From Bifidobacterium moukalabense DSM 27321 (GTDB lineage Bacteria; Actinomycetota; Actinomycetes; Actinomycetales; Bifidobacteriaceae): a stretch of DNA of 55,609 nucleotides. Both the position numbers and the translations under genes were made by a program. Of this stretch, positions 8,615 through 17,576 are shown one piece after another. The notes under the pieces are model-generated. The model ran no database searches. It was not told the DNA's origin and saw only the letters and a program-made list of their open reading frames with translations. Numbering within the stretch: the stretch's first letter is position 1; every line of letters starts with the position of its first letter. The stretch covers positions 1-55,609 of the forward strand of contig NZ_AZMV01000008.1 in the NCBI RefSeq assembly GCF_000522505.1, given 5' to 3'.

Positions 8615-11476
8615 TCATTTGACGGAGACCGTGGTTCTTTTCCTCCTTCCCGTAACGACCAATGCGAAGATGCCGGCCGTGCAGAGTACATACACCGCCA
8701 CGCTGCCGATGATTGCCGGCATTCGCCACACCGGAGTGAGATCGGGTTCACCGACGATGTAGCTATTCGCTACGGTGTACAGGTATTGATGGGCCGCCTC
8801 CCGCATAATCTTCTGACCAGAGGCGGTCTTCATCAGGTCAGTGCAATCGCTGATTCCTCCCATACCGTTCGATAGTGTGGAGGTTCCTCCCGCAAGCAGC
8901 GCCTTCTGCGTGTTCATGAATCCATGCAGCTCGAGATTGTCGGTCAGTACGGTTCCGGCAAAACCCCATTCGTTGCGTAATGTGGCGGTTAGCAGTGCGG
9001 AGCTTGCGCCGGCCCACGTTGTGCCGATGTTGTTGTATGAGCTCATGATGGCGGTTGCGCTGCCCTGCTTCACCGACATCTCGAATGGCTTGAAGTAGAT
9101 CTCGCGCATCGCCTGTTCGCTGGCCCAAGTGCACAGACCGTAGTGACGCTGGGTTTCCTGTTCATTAAGTGCGAAATGCTTCAGGTAGGCGTAGATGCCG
9201 TTCTTGGTGACGTTGCTCGTCACGGTTGCGGCCATTGCGCCCGACAGTAGCGGGTCTTCGCTATAGTATTCGAAATTGCGTCCGGCAAAGGCATTGCGAT
9301 GGATGTTGGCGCCTGGCGCGTACCATCCGGAAATATGCCAGGCCCTGGCTTCCTTTGCTATGGATTCAGCGAAATCCTTGGCCACGTCGGTGTTCCAAGT
9401 GGCGGCAAGAACCACTTCGGCAGGATAGGACAATGTCTTGTAAGTGGTGGTTCCCATGAAGGCGTCGAACACGTAGGACAGCGCCGCCGGGCCATCCATA
9501 TCGTACGTCTGTGGTTTGCCGATTGACTTGATTGCCGGGGCTCCCCAGCCGTTTTTCGACAGGAAAGTGTTCATATCATCCAAGGTGAGTTCATCAAGCA
9601 ACTTGTCCCAATCCTCGTCATCATATGACTTACCGGACATATCGGCCAGCTTCACGCCGTTCTTCGCGCCGAAGGTCGGTGCCTTGTCGGAATCGTCAAT
9701 ATAGTCGGTGCCAACGGTAAGCGCGCTCTTGAAAGCAGCCAGTTGCTCATCGGTGGCTTCAGCGTCCGAGCCGGGGACGATCGCCCAGTCATCGCGGGAC
9801 ATGTAGGTCACATCTCCGGCAGCGTCGTCAAAATGATTTTCGGCGGTCTGCTTATCCGAATCGCGCTTTCCGACATATTTGGCCGAGGGATCCTTGCCGG
9901 TGGATGCCTTGGCGTCGTTGAACACGATTGCCGTCGGCACATGGTAGGTGAAGGTGGCGTTCTTGGCGGCAGTGTGCGAATCGTGACGTAGGGAGATGGT
10001 GTAATCGCCCTGCTCCATCACATACGATCCGGTGGATGAATAGTATTTCAAGCTATCGTAGGAGGCCATGTCGGAAGCCTCAATGTCGATCGAAACGCTT
10101 TTGGTCTCGCCGGGCTGAATCTCTTCGGTTTTGGCGAAACCGCCAAGCACTGCGCCGGGTTTCTGAATATGGCTGCCGTCCTTGTGATAGGGAGCGCCGT
10201 AATACAGTTCGACGACATCCTTACCGGCAACCTTACCGGTATTCGTCACATCGATGGTTACCGAAATCTTCGAATGCTGATCGATGGTGCCTTGCTCGGT
10301 CACGTCGGTGACTTTCCAGTCGAAAGTCGTATATGACAGGCCGTATCCGAATGGGAACTGCACAACATCGTCATATGTCAGACCAGTGCGCTTCTCACCT
10401 TCTCGAGTGGTGTAATCATAGCTGGTGCGCGTCTCATAATACCGGTAGCCGATATACACGCCTTCCTGATAATTCACCAGATATGCCGGGTGGGAATCGA
10501 AGTCCTTGAAGCAGTCATTCGAATTCGTGTATCGGTATTCGCCGAAGTTGTAATACGATGGCGTGGTCTCCACGGCATACGGATATATATCTGCAAGGCG
10601 CCCGGACGGATTGATTTCGCCTTTGAGGATATTGACCACGGATTTGGTGCCGACATCGCCCGGATCTCCGATCCACAGTGCGGCATCGATGTCTCCCGTG
10701 GAATCCGGTTTGGCGTTTGTGCCATCAGCATCATCCAGAAAACCCAGCTCCATCGCGTTGCCGGCGTTGATGAGCACAATCACACGTTTGAAGGTCTCCT
10801 TGGTTTTGTTCATCAGCGCTTCCTCAGCCTCGCTGAGTTCGAGATAGTGGCGCTTCTTGTCGTTATCCGTCTTGCTGTACTGTGACATATCCGTCGGCAA
10901 ATCGTTGCCCTCTCCGCCCTTGCGGGAAATGACCACGACCGCGGTGTCGGAATAATCTCGCATTCTTTCAAAGGAGGCGTTTCCGGTGTATGAGGAAAGT
11001 CCTGCTTCCGGAATGGAGAAGTCCACCTCGAAAGTATTCTTGCCGCTGTCGTTGTTGGCATACACCGACTTGATATCCGGGTTGACCTTGATGCCAGCCT
11101 GTTCGAATGCGGTGACGAAATCAGTGCGATTGGCGGTATATGAACTGCCTCCGGAACCGGAACCACCGTAAACCGGATTGTATGCGCCGTATCCGAGCAG
11201 ATTGACCTTGCCGATATCAGTCGGCAGTACGCCGTCGTTCTTGAGTAGTACGACGCCCTCGTTTTCCTCAGTTTGGGCGACATTCAGTGCATTCCGGCGT
11301 GCCTCGGTCACCGCTGACGAGGAGGCATCGACCTTACCCGGGAAAGCCTTATCGAGGGACAGGCTGAATACGCTGAATGCCAGCACATCCGCAATGACCG
11401 CGATGACCGCGATGATTGCGAGGAACACGATGAGGATTCTTCTCCAGAGTCCTGCGCTCCGTTTCTTCTCTGCCAT
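8615..11476 (-). CDS. Second membrane-anchored GH3 beta-glycosidase with permuted domains
   Basis: This 953-residue paralogue of the GH3 at 1666 has the same inverted layout. An N-terminal membrane segment (about 15-38) comes first, then the alpha/beta sandwich (LLGYGAYNPVYGGSGSGG), a fibronectin-III-like part (VTIDVTNTGKVAGKDVVELYY), the TIM barrel (GRNFEYYSEDP, KHFALNEQETQR), and a C-terminal membrane segment ending in RRKR. The predicted nucleophile is Asp846 in VLTDNLE. Topology again puts the enzyme outside the cell. ATG 11476 is chosen because AAGAAGGAGCAATC precedes it; the frame runs 82 codons further upstream without support. It is divergent from a LytTR two-component system, which probably controls it. 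Substrate unknown; extracellular beta-glycans or the cell's own envelope glycans are both possible. Confidence 0.87.
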   Translation of the reverse strand: MAEKKRSAGLWRRILIVFLAIIAVIAVIADVLAFSVFSLSLDKAFPGKVDASSSAVTEARRNALNVAQTEENEGVVLLKNDGVLPTDIGKVNLLGYGAYNPVYGGSGSGGSSYTANRTDFVTAFEQAGIKVNPDIKSVYANNDSGKNTFEVDFSIPEAGLSSYTGNASFERMRDYSDTAVVVISRKGGEGNDLPTDMSQYSKTDNDKKRHYLELSEAEEALMNKTKETFKRVIVLINAGNAMELGFLDDADGTNAKPDSTGDIDAALWIGDPGDVGTKSVVNILKGEINPSGRLADIYPYAVETTPSYYNFGEYRYTNSNDCFKDFDSHPAYLVNYQEGVYIGYRYYETRTSYDYTTREGEKRTGLTYDDVVQFPFGYGLSYTTFDWKVTDVTEQGTIDQHSKISVTIDVTNTGKVAGKDVVELYYGAPYHKDGSHIQKPGAVLGGFAKTEEIQPGETKSVSIDIEASDMASYDSLKYYSSTGSYVMEQGDYTISLRHDSHTAAKNATFTYHVPTAIVFNDAKASTGKDPSAKYVGKRDSDKQTAENHFDDAAGDVTYMSRDDWAIVPGSDAEATDEQLAAFKSALTVGTDYIDDSDKAPTFGAKNGVKLADMSGKSYDDEDWDKLLDELTLDDMNTFLSKNGWGAPAIKSIGKPQTYDMDGPAALSYVFDAFMGTTTYKTLSYPAEVVLAATWNTDVAKDFAESIAKEARAWHISGWYAPGANIHRNAFAGRNFEYYSEDPLLSGAMAATVTSNVTKNGIYAYLKHFALNEQETQRHYGLCTWASEQAMREIYFKPFEMSVKQGSATAIMSSYNNIGTTWAGASSALLTATLRNEWGFAGTVLTDNLELHGFMNTQKALLAGGTSTLSNGMGGISDCTDLMKTASGQKIMREAAHQYLYTVANSYIVGEPDLTPVWRMPAIIGSVAVYVLCTAGIFALVVTGRRKRTTVSVK

Positions 11477-11594
11477 GATTGCTCCTTCTTCGAATAGTGC
11501 GAACATCCGCACGACTGCATGGGCAGCTTGGGAATCCACTTTGAATCCCGATGCTTCCATACTCCAACAGAAAACGGCGGAGATGATGGGCTTT

Positions 11595-11622
11595 GTAATA
11601 AGTCGTATGCGTTTTGGCACAA
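11595..11622 (-). promoter_or_regulatory. Candidate promoter of the second membrane GH3 gene
   Basis: On the minus strand TTGTGC (11622-11617) and TATTAC (11600-11595) are 16 bases apart. This leaves an untranslated leader of about 110 bases. The -35 is only 16 bases from the -35 of the divergent regulator promoter, so one bound protein could control both. Confidence 0.45.
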
Positions 11623-11638
11623 GTGGGAGTAAAAAAGT

Positions 11639-11666
11639 TTGCCGGCAATGCGATGGTTGATAAAAT
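11639..11666 (+). promoter_or_regulatory. Candidate promoter of the LytTR regulator-kinase operon
   Basis: TTGCCG (11639-11644) and TAAAAT (11661-11666) are 16 bases apart, and the ATG follows at 11694 with GACAGGAGAG as ribosome binding site. Confidence 0.55.
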
Positions 11667-11693
11667 GTTCTATGAGAGACAGGAGAGTCAACG

Positions 11694-12398
11694 ATGCTGT
11701 CGATTGCCATCATCGAAGACACCGAGTCGGATTATGAACGGCTTCGCAAACAGATCGATGAGTTCACGCGGTCTCATGGAACGCCGTTCCGCATCAGTCG
11801 GTTCGTTGATGCCGAATCCTTCCTTGACGGCTATCGGTCCGACTACGACCTGGTATTCATGGATGTCGAACTTCCGGGATTGTCTGGGATGCGGGCCGCG
11901 CACGCACTGCGCGATTTGGATGAGAGCGTCACGTTGGTATTTTTGACGCGTATCGCCAGTCTTGCCGTCAATGGGTATGAAGTGAACGCACTTGACTACA
12001 TGATCAAGCCGGTCAACGAAATCGCATTTGACCTCAAGATGAAACGATTCGTGAAAAATATCGAATCGAAACGCAGCTTCACCGTCACTATCCCAACCAA
12101 ACATGGCATCGCGCGAATCGCGGCTTCGTCCATTCACTATGTCGAAGTGGCCGGGCACAACCTGATCTTCCATACCGAGCAGGGAACCTTCGTTTCTCGC
12201 GGAACCATGAAGAAACTGGAGGAGACGTTGAGCCCCCATCACTTTCTTCGGTGCAATCACTGTTACTTGGTGAATCTGCAGGCAGTGGTGTGCGTGGAGG
12301 ATTGCATGGTTCATCTCGTTGATGCCGAATTGCCGATCAGCCGCGCCAAACGTAAGTCGTTCCTTGATGGCTTGGCCGCATATCTATCAATCGCGTGA
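11694..12398 (+). CDS. LytTR-family response regulator
   Basis: This 234-residue regulator has a receiver domain (1-120) with acidic IIED near the start, phosphoacceptor Asp57 in LVFMDVELPG, the conserved Thr in VFLTR and the Lys in DYMIKPV. A LytTR DNA-binding domain follows (about 130-234; FTVTIPTKHGIARI, FLRCNHCYLVNL). LytTR regulators bind short direct repeats and often control surface or secreted functions. The gene is divergent from the membrane GH3 gene, its most likely target, and overlaps or nearly touches the histidine kinase gene, with only 17 bases between the stop and the kinase ATG. Confidence 0.9.
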   Translation: MLSIAIIEDTESDYERLRKQIDEFTRSHGTPFRISRFVDAESFLDGYRSDYDLVFMDVELPGLSGMRAAHALRDLDESVTLVFLTRIASLAVNGYEVNALDYMIKPVNEIAFDLKMKRFVKNIESKRSFTVTIPTKHGIARIAASSIHYVEVAGHNLIFHTEQGTFVSRGTMKKLEETLSPHHFLRCNHCYLVNLQAVVCVEDCMVHLVDAELPISRAKRKSFLDGLAAYLSIA

Positions 12399-12415
12399 GT
12401 GAGCAAGGGGAGCGA

Positions 12416-13715
12416 ATGAATCAGTTTGAGTTTTATGACGCCTTCGAATTCGCGATTGTCCTAGCAATTGCCGAAACCCTGTTGTTTGCCTCACGGGAGC
12501 GCAGATCTTCATTCGCCGTGCGATTGGCATGTGCTGTGATTGCGTATGCTGCGATTGTCTATGGCTTATACGCGATTTCCGCAACGTACTTATCAGGATG
12601 GCTGGGCCTGCTTCGGTATCTGCTGATATTCGCGGCCTCGATTGCGGCGCTGCTGGTTTGTCTGGACGAAGCGATCCAAACTGTGCTTTTCTTGGCTGTT
12701 GCAGCATATGCGATACAGCATTGCTCCGTCAGTGTCACGACGGTAGCCGTATTTTTCATTCCGGCTCATGGTGGGTTATGGATGATTACGCAAAGCGCGG
12801 TCTGTGTTGTGCTTGGTTTAATCTTCAGAAAGATTTTTTGACGAGAACGGCCGTCAGGTGCTTGCGGACGGTCAGCTGCTCGGTATAACGGTGACGATTC
12901 TGTTGATCACACTGGTGATGAGCTACATTCCCGTGCTGTATCTGGAGCGGGAGGATTCATTGGAGAAATCCATATGCGGTATGTACGCCGCTGTCAGCTG
13001 CATACTGGCACTCGCATTGCAATCAGGCTTGCTGACGCAAAACCGTTGGAAGGATCAGGCATTACTGGTTCAGCAGATGTGGAATATGAACAGACATCAA
13101 TATGAGCTGAGTAAAACCACTATCGAAACCATCAACGTGCGCAGTCATGATTTGAAGAAACAGATAGGTTTACTGCGCAACGCATACTTGAACAACGAGA
13201 CCGGACGAGCATTGGACTCCATTGAATCGGCAGTCAGCCAATATGACGTGATGGCCAAATCGGGTAACGCGAACCTTGATGTGATTCTTACGGACAAGCT
13301 CATATATGCCAAACGTAATGGTATTTCCATGACGCATTTGGTCGATGGCCGAGAGTTCACTTTCATGGAGACAATCGACCTCTACGCGCTGTTCGGCAAT
13401 ATGTTGGACAACGCTTTCGAAGAGGTTATGAGGATTGCGGATTCCCGCCAACGGGTGGTGGTGCTGAACGGTATGCGGTCGGGTGGCATGGTGGTGATCC
13501 GTTGCGAGAACCCGACCGCTTCGCCACTGAATCTGCGAGAAGGCGAATTACCGGACACCACGAAATCCGATGTCTCGTCCCATGGCTTTGGGCTACGGAG
13601 TATTCGTATGGTGGCTGAAAAATATGGCGGACACATGACGTTGGAATCCGACGGGGAATTATTCTGTATCAGTGTGATTATTCCGGCCACTCCGACATCG
13701 CCCGTTGAGTGGTGA
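12416..13715 (+). pseudogene. Histidine kinase split by a +1 frameshift (possibly programmed)
   Basis: Two consecutive frames together make one complete sensor kinase. The first (12416-12841, 141 residues) is a membrane domain with about five hydrophobic segments that stops at AAG ATT TTT TGA. Skipping one T in the six-T run (12834-12839) joins it smoothly to the second frame (from 12840), which continues DENGRQVLADGQL. That frame adds another membrane segment, the His box RSHDLKKQI (about His244), the N box NMLDNAFEE and the G box SHGFGLRSIR of a GHKL ATPase. The joined protein would have about 432 residues, the usual length for LytTR-partner kinases. Internal reinitiation at GTG 12858 would give only the catalytic half. 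The site could be a mutation, a sequencing error, phase variation, or recoding. GCAAGGGGAGCGA precedes ATG 12416. Confidence 0.8.
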
Positions 13716-13756
13716 TGTGGATCGCCATCTTCATTCCCGGCATGGGCCTGACACAG
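13709..13756 (+). pseudogene. Short degenerate copy of the GtrA-like gene
   Basis: These 48 bases match 7427-7490 of the GtrA-like gene at nearly every base apart from one six-base deletion and a few third-position changes. Translated, WIAIFIPGMGLTQ corresponds to WIGTAIFISGMGLTQ. The copy starts exactly at the stop codon of the split kinase. It cannot encode a working protein and looks like the scar of a deleted or recombined gene. Confidence 0.75.
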
Positions 13757-13825
13757 ATGGAAGACGACGAACTGCACACACATGATGGGAATCGGCGTAC
13801 GGTCGGCCAATCATGTGACGGTTCT

Positions 13826-15019
13826 TCACAACCCTTCCGCCAAATCGAGCATGCGTCGGACGCCTTCGCGCAACTCGTCCGCATCGCCGGCGTACGACAA
13901 TCGCAGGAAACCGCGTCCCTCCTCGCCAAATGCCTCGCCGGGCACCACGGCGACGTGCTTCTCCTGCAACAGTCTGCGGGAGAAGTCGTCGGAGTCCAGG
14001 CCCGTGGCGCGCACATCGACGAACGCGTAGAATGCGCCCTCCGGTTCAATCAGACTGAGTTTGGAACAACCGGCCAGCTCATCGACGACGATCTGTCGTT
14101 TGGCGAGATACTCCTGACGCATGTCTTCGACCAGTTCCTGCGGACCGGTCATTGCGGCCACGCCGGCGTACTGGGATACCGAATTGACGGAGGAATGCAC
14201 CATTTCCGCGATTTTACTGGTCTGTTCGATGATGCATGTCGGTGCCAGAAGATAGCCGATGCGCCACCCGGTCATGGCGTACGTCTTGGACAGGCTCTCG
14301 ACGACGATGGTGCGTTCCTTCATACCCGGCACCGCCGCGATGGATGGCGCGGTAGCCGGCCGGCCATCCACGCCCTCTCCGTAGACGATCGAATGGTAGA
14401 CCTCGTCGGAAATCGCCCAGATATTGTGTTTCCTGCAGACTTCAGCCACTTGCGCCAGTTCTTCGGCTGTGGTGACGGCGCCGCTCGGATTGCCGGGCGA
14501 GTTGATGATGATGGCGCGCGTTCGGTCGGTCACGGCCGCCTCAATGTCCGCAGCGCTGAGATGCATGCCGTTTTCCGGGCGCAGCGCGACGGGAACGGTT
14601 ATGCCCCCGCACATCATGATGGACGATTTATACGATGCGAAATACGGTGATGGCACGACCACTTCGTCGCCGGGAGCCACCACCGTGTTGATGGCCAGAA
14701 ACAGGCCGATGGTGGCGCCGTCCACGGCTTGGATCTCGGTTTCCGGATCGTAATCAAGGCCCTTCACACGGCGGGAATAATCCGCTGCAGCCTTACGGAA
14801 TTCTGAAATGCCAAGGATATTGCTGTAACGGGTCTTGCCCTCCCGAGCCGCCTTGGCCGCAGCCTCCACGACATGAGGGGCGGCCGTTCTGCTGGGTTCG
14901 CCTACGCACAACGAGATTACGTCGTCGATTCCAATCACACGGTCGAACACATCGCGGATTCCAGAACGCGGCACAGCCCGCACGTTCGGCGAAATCGGCA
15001 TCATCGTATCGTCTCCCAT
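13826..15019 (-). CDS. Pyridoxal-phosphate aminotransferase, class I/II
   Basis: This 397-residue enzyme is a fold-type I aminotransferase: the NSPGNPSGAV motif binds the cofactor, the lysine in ESLSKTYAMTGWRIGY should form the Schiff base, and FLRLSYA near the C-terminus carries the substrate-carboxylate arginine. Its length and motifs fit the aspartate/aromatic/alanine aminotransferase group; the amino acid used cannot be told. ATG 15019 is chosen because GAGAGGTGTTTC precedes it; 17 upstream codons lack support. It is convergent with the kinase region and monocistronic, with no obvious link to the glycosidase genes. Confidence 0.9.
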   Translation of the reverse strand: MGDDTMMPISPNVRAVPRSGIRDVFDRVIGIDDVISLCVGEPSRTAAPHVVEAAAKAAREGKTRYSNILGISEFRKAAADYSRRVKGLDYDPETEIQAVDGATIGLFLAINTVVAPGDEVVVPSPYFASYKSSIMMCGGITVPVALRPENGMHLSAADIEAAVTDRTRAIIINSPGNPSGAVTTAEELAQVAEVCRKHNIWAISDEVYHSIVYGEGVDGRPATAPSIAAVPGMKERTIVVESLSKTYAMTGWRIGYLLAPTCIIEQTSKIAEMVHSSVNSVSQYAGVAAMTGPQELVEDMRQEYLAKRQIVVDELAGCSKLSLIEPEGAFYAFVDVRATGLDSDDFSRRLLQEKHVAVVPGEAFGEEGRGFLRLSYAGDADELREGVRRMLDLAEGL

Positions 15020-15174
15020 GAAACACCTCTCTTTTGCATCGGGAAAACACTGATACAAAAGAGCTATCACCGAATTGCTAACGGGAAAATCCGAATATGA
15101 CGAAATGGTTTCCGATTCAAGTAATTTCGTTGCGTAAAGGTTGCCCGGTATGTGCGGACCCGTCGTCGCCCCGG

Positions 15175-15807
15175 CTACTCCGGCAGTACGTCGAACGGCG
15201 GATTGATCCTGCGGTCATGCCAATAAAAGACGTTGTCATGTTCGCCGATTTCACGCACCACCTTGCACGGCTGCCCATATGCCACCACGTTCGCGGGGAT
15301 GTCCTTGGTGACGAGCGAACAAGCGCCGATCACCGAATTCTCTCCGATCGTCACGCCCGGCAATATGGTTACGTTCGCGCCGATCCACACGTTGCGGCCG
15401 ATGGTAACCGGCAACGAATACTGCGTCGCTCGCTCGCGCAGGTCCGGACGAATCGGGTGGCCGGTGGTGGTGATGGTCACGTTCGGTCCGATCATCACCT
15501 TCTCTCCGATGTGCACCTCGCCGTCGTCGACGAGCGTGAGATTGAAGTTCGCATAGGATCCTTTGCCGAAATACGTGTTGCAGCCCCAGTTGGCATGCAG
15601 CGGCGGCTCGATCCACGCGCCTTCCTCGTACCCGCCGAGCAGTTTTTCCGCGATTGCTCGACGCCGTTCCAGCTCGCTGGGACGGCTGGCGTTGAACTCG
15701 TACAACAGTTCCATCTGATCGGCTTGCGCCTGCAGAATCTCCGGATCGTCGAAGGCGTACACTTCACCGGAATTCATGATGTCCAACACCTGTTGTGGCA
15801 CGGTCAT
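15175..15807 (-). CDS. Maltose/galactoside-type O-acetyltransferase
   Basis: This 210-residue protein is a left-handed beta-helix acetyltransferase of the LacA/Maa type. A helical N-terminal maltose-acetyltransferase segment (about 1-60) is followed by hexapeptide repeats (NVTITTTGHPI, VTIGRNVWIGANVTILPGVTIGENSVIGACSLVTKDIPANVVAYGQPCKVVR). The His in TTGHPI matches the catalytic histidine of galactoside acetyltransferase. Such enzymes move acetyl groups from acetyl-CoA to sugars, perhaps to detoxify non-metabolised ones. AAGGAGAGCACC precedes ATG 15807. It is divergent from the chloride channel gene. Confidence 0.9.
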   Translation of the reverse strand: MTVPQQVLDIMNSGEVYAFDDPEILQAQADQMELLYEFNASRPSELERRRAIAEKLLGGYEEGAWIEPPLHANWGCNTYFGKGSYANFNLTLVDDGEVHIGEKVMIGPNVTITTTGHPIRPDLRERATQYSLPVTIGRNVWIGANVTILPGVTIGENSVIGACSLVTKDIPANVVAYGQPCKVVREIGEHDNVFYWHDRRINPPFDVLPE

Positions 15808-16077
15808 GGTGCTCTCCTTGCTGCTTTGCGTCACTCCTATGCTTGTTATTTTGCCGCATGTTCGGCCATTCGGACGAATGGAGTTTCCTGCTGGGTTCCT
15901 CCACCGCCATTCGAAATGGCTTAAGTATGTTTCGGGACTATCCTGAACGAAGGAAGTGATCCGAGCGATCGCATAATGACATGGTGATTCGGCTTCGGGA
16001 GTGAGAACGTTCATGGACTTGCGAAAAGTTCGACGGCGGTGGGACGATTGCGGAAGTGAAACGAACGGAGGAAACAA

Positions 16078-17481
16078 GTGCGGCGGGCATCCGATAAGAG
16101 GCAGGAGCTAGGTGCGGAAGTAACGGAATCGCAGGAACGGCCGAACAAGGCCGGCCAATCGCAACAACCGAAACTAGGGCGTATCCCGGCATTGGTCGCG
16201 GCGGTGGCCATCGTCAGCGTGGCCATCGGCGCGGCCGCAGGCCTGCTGACGTTGATGCTGTACGGTATCGAACAGCTTGGGCTCGGCTATGTGGAGAGCA
16301 CGCATGAATCCGGACCATTCCATGTGCCGCCTTTGCGCCGTGCGATTTCCGTGTTTGTCGGCGCCACCATCGCCGCCATAATCTGGTGGCTGCTGCGCAC
16401 CCGCAGCACAAAGGTGCCGTCCGTCAAAAAAGCGGTGAACGGTAACGAAATGCCGGTCTGGCAGACCGTCGTGCACGTAGTGCTGCAGATTTTCATCGTC
16501 GGTATGGGCATGTCGGTCGGCCGAGAGACGGCCCCGCGTGAGCTTGGTGCCATGTTCGGCCAGCGTTTCGCCCGTTGGGTGCACCTTGATGCAAAAGATA
16601 CGCGTACGCTGGTCGCCGCCACTGCGGCGGCAGGTCTGGCCGGCGTCTACAACGCGCCGCTTGCCGGCACGTTCTTCGCCGTGGAGATCCTGCTCGCCGA
16701 TGTGACGCTCGAATCGGTCATAATCGCTTTCTCCTGCTCCGCGCTCGCCGCATGGGTGGCGTCGCTCATCAAAGGTACCCACCCGTTTTATTCGCTTGAT
16801 GAGGCCGAAGGTCTGTTCACGCCGGATTATATGGCGTTCGCACTGGTCGCCGGCCTGATTCTTGGCGTGGCTGGTGCATTGTTCCGCCGTGGTTCGCAGT
16901 GGGCGGAGCAGAACAAGCCAGCCGGCAACGGAATTCTTTGGATGATGCCTTTGGCCGGTGTACTGACCGCAATCGTGGCGATTTGGGTGCCGCAGGTCAT
17001 GGGCAACGGCCGTGCCACCGCACAGTTGAGCTTCTCCAGCAAGGCCGATCTGGCCGTCATCCCGGTTCTGCTGCTGTCTTTCGCCGCCAAAGCGATCGTC
17101 ACGTTGCTGACGATCCGTTCCGGCGCGTCCGGTGGCGTACTGCAACCGGGCATCGCGCTGGGTGCCGCCGGCGGTGCTGCGCTCGGTGTCCTGTGGATGC
17201 AGATATTCCACACGAATTCAATCGCCATGTATGCGTTGTTGGGTGCATGCGCATTGCTGTCGGCCTCACAGCAGGCTCCGTTAATGGCCATCTGCCTGGC
17301 GATGGAGCTGGTGAACGCTCCGATCAACCTGTTCGTGCCGATCGGCTTCGCCGTCGCCGTCAGTGCCTTTACCTCCTTCTGTCTTAACAGGCCGCTTGCA
17401 AGGTTTCGAATTGCCGTTCCGAAACTGCCGGACGGTTGCCGAGCATGCGGATTCTCTCGTAATCGTGACGCATCAGTGTGA
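16078..17481 (+). CDS. CLC-family chloride channel or transporter
   Basis: This 467-residue membrane protein has the CLC fold: many hydrophobic helices, the motif GMGMSVGRETAPRELGAMFG in the middle (canonical GREGPxxQ) and GASGGVLQPGIALGAAGG for the second filter segment. The Glu of GRE, equivalent to the gating glutamate, is kept, but the following Gly-Pro is replaced by Thr-Ala-Pro. CLC proteins exchange chloride for protons or conduct chloride. The start is GTG 16078, preceded by ACGGAGGAAACAA; there is no nearby ATG alternative. The C-terminal ending CRACGFSRNRDASV looks unusual. Convergent with the second kinase gene. Confidence 0.85.
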   Translation: MRRASDKRQELGAEVTESQERPNKAGQSQQPKLGRIPALVAAVAIVSVAIGAAAGLLTLMLYGIEQLGLGYVESTHESGPFHVPPLRRAISVFVGATIAAIIWWLLRTRSTKVPSVKKAVNGNEMPVWQTVVHVVLQIFIVGMGMSVGRETAPRELGAMFGQRFARWVHLDAKDTRTLVAATAAAGLAGVYNAPLAGTFFAVEILLADVTLESVIIAFSCSALAAWVASLIKGTHPFYSLDEAEGLFTPDYMAFALVAGLILGVAGALFRRGSQWAEQNKPAGNGILWMMPLAGVLTAIVAIWVPQVMGNGRATAQLSFSSKADLAVIPVLLLSFAAKAIVTLLTIRSGASGGVLQPGIALGAAGGAALGVLWMQIFHTNSIAMYALLGACALLSASQQAPLMAICLAMELVNAPINLFVPIGFAVAVSAFTSFCLNRPLARFRIAVPKLPDGCRACGFSRNRDASV

Positions 17482-17576
17482 CGCATGGATCGGTAGGGGA
17501 TTCCGATGGTCTCCTGACGCATCCCAATCTTCCTCGCATCAGGTTTGGATCGAGATTCCGCTTGCCTGCAGCGTTG

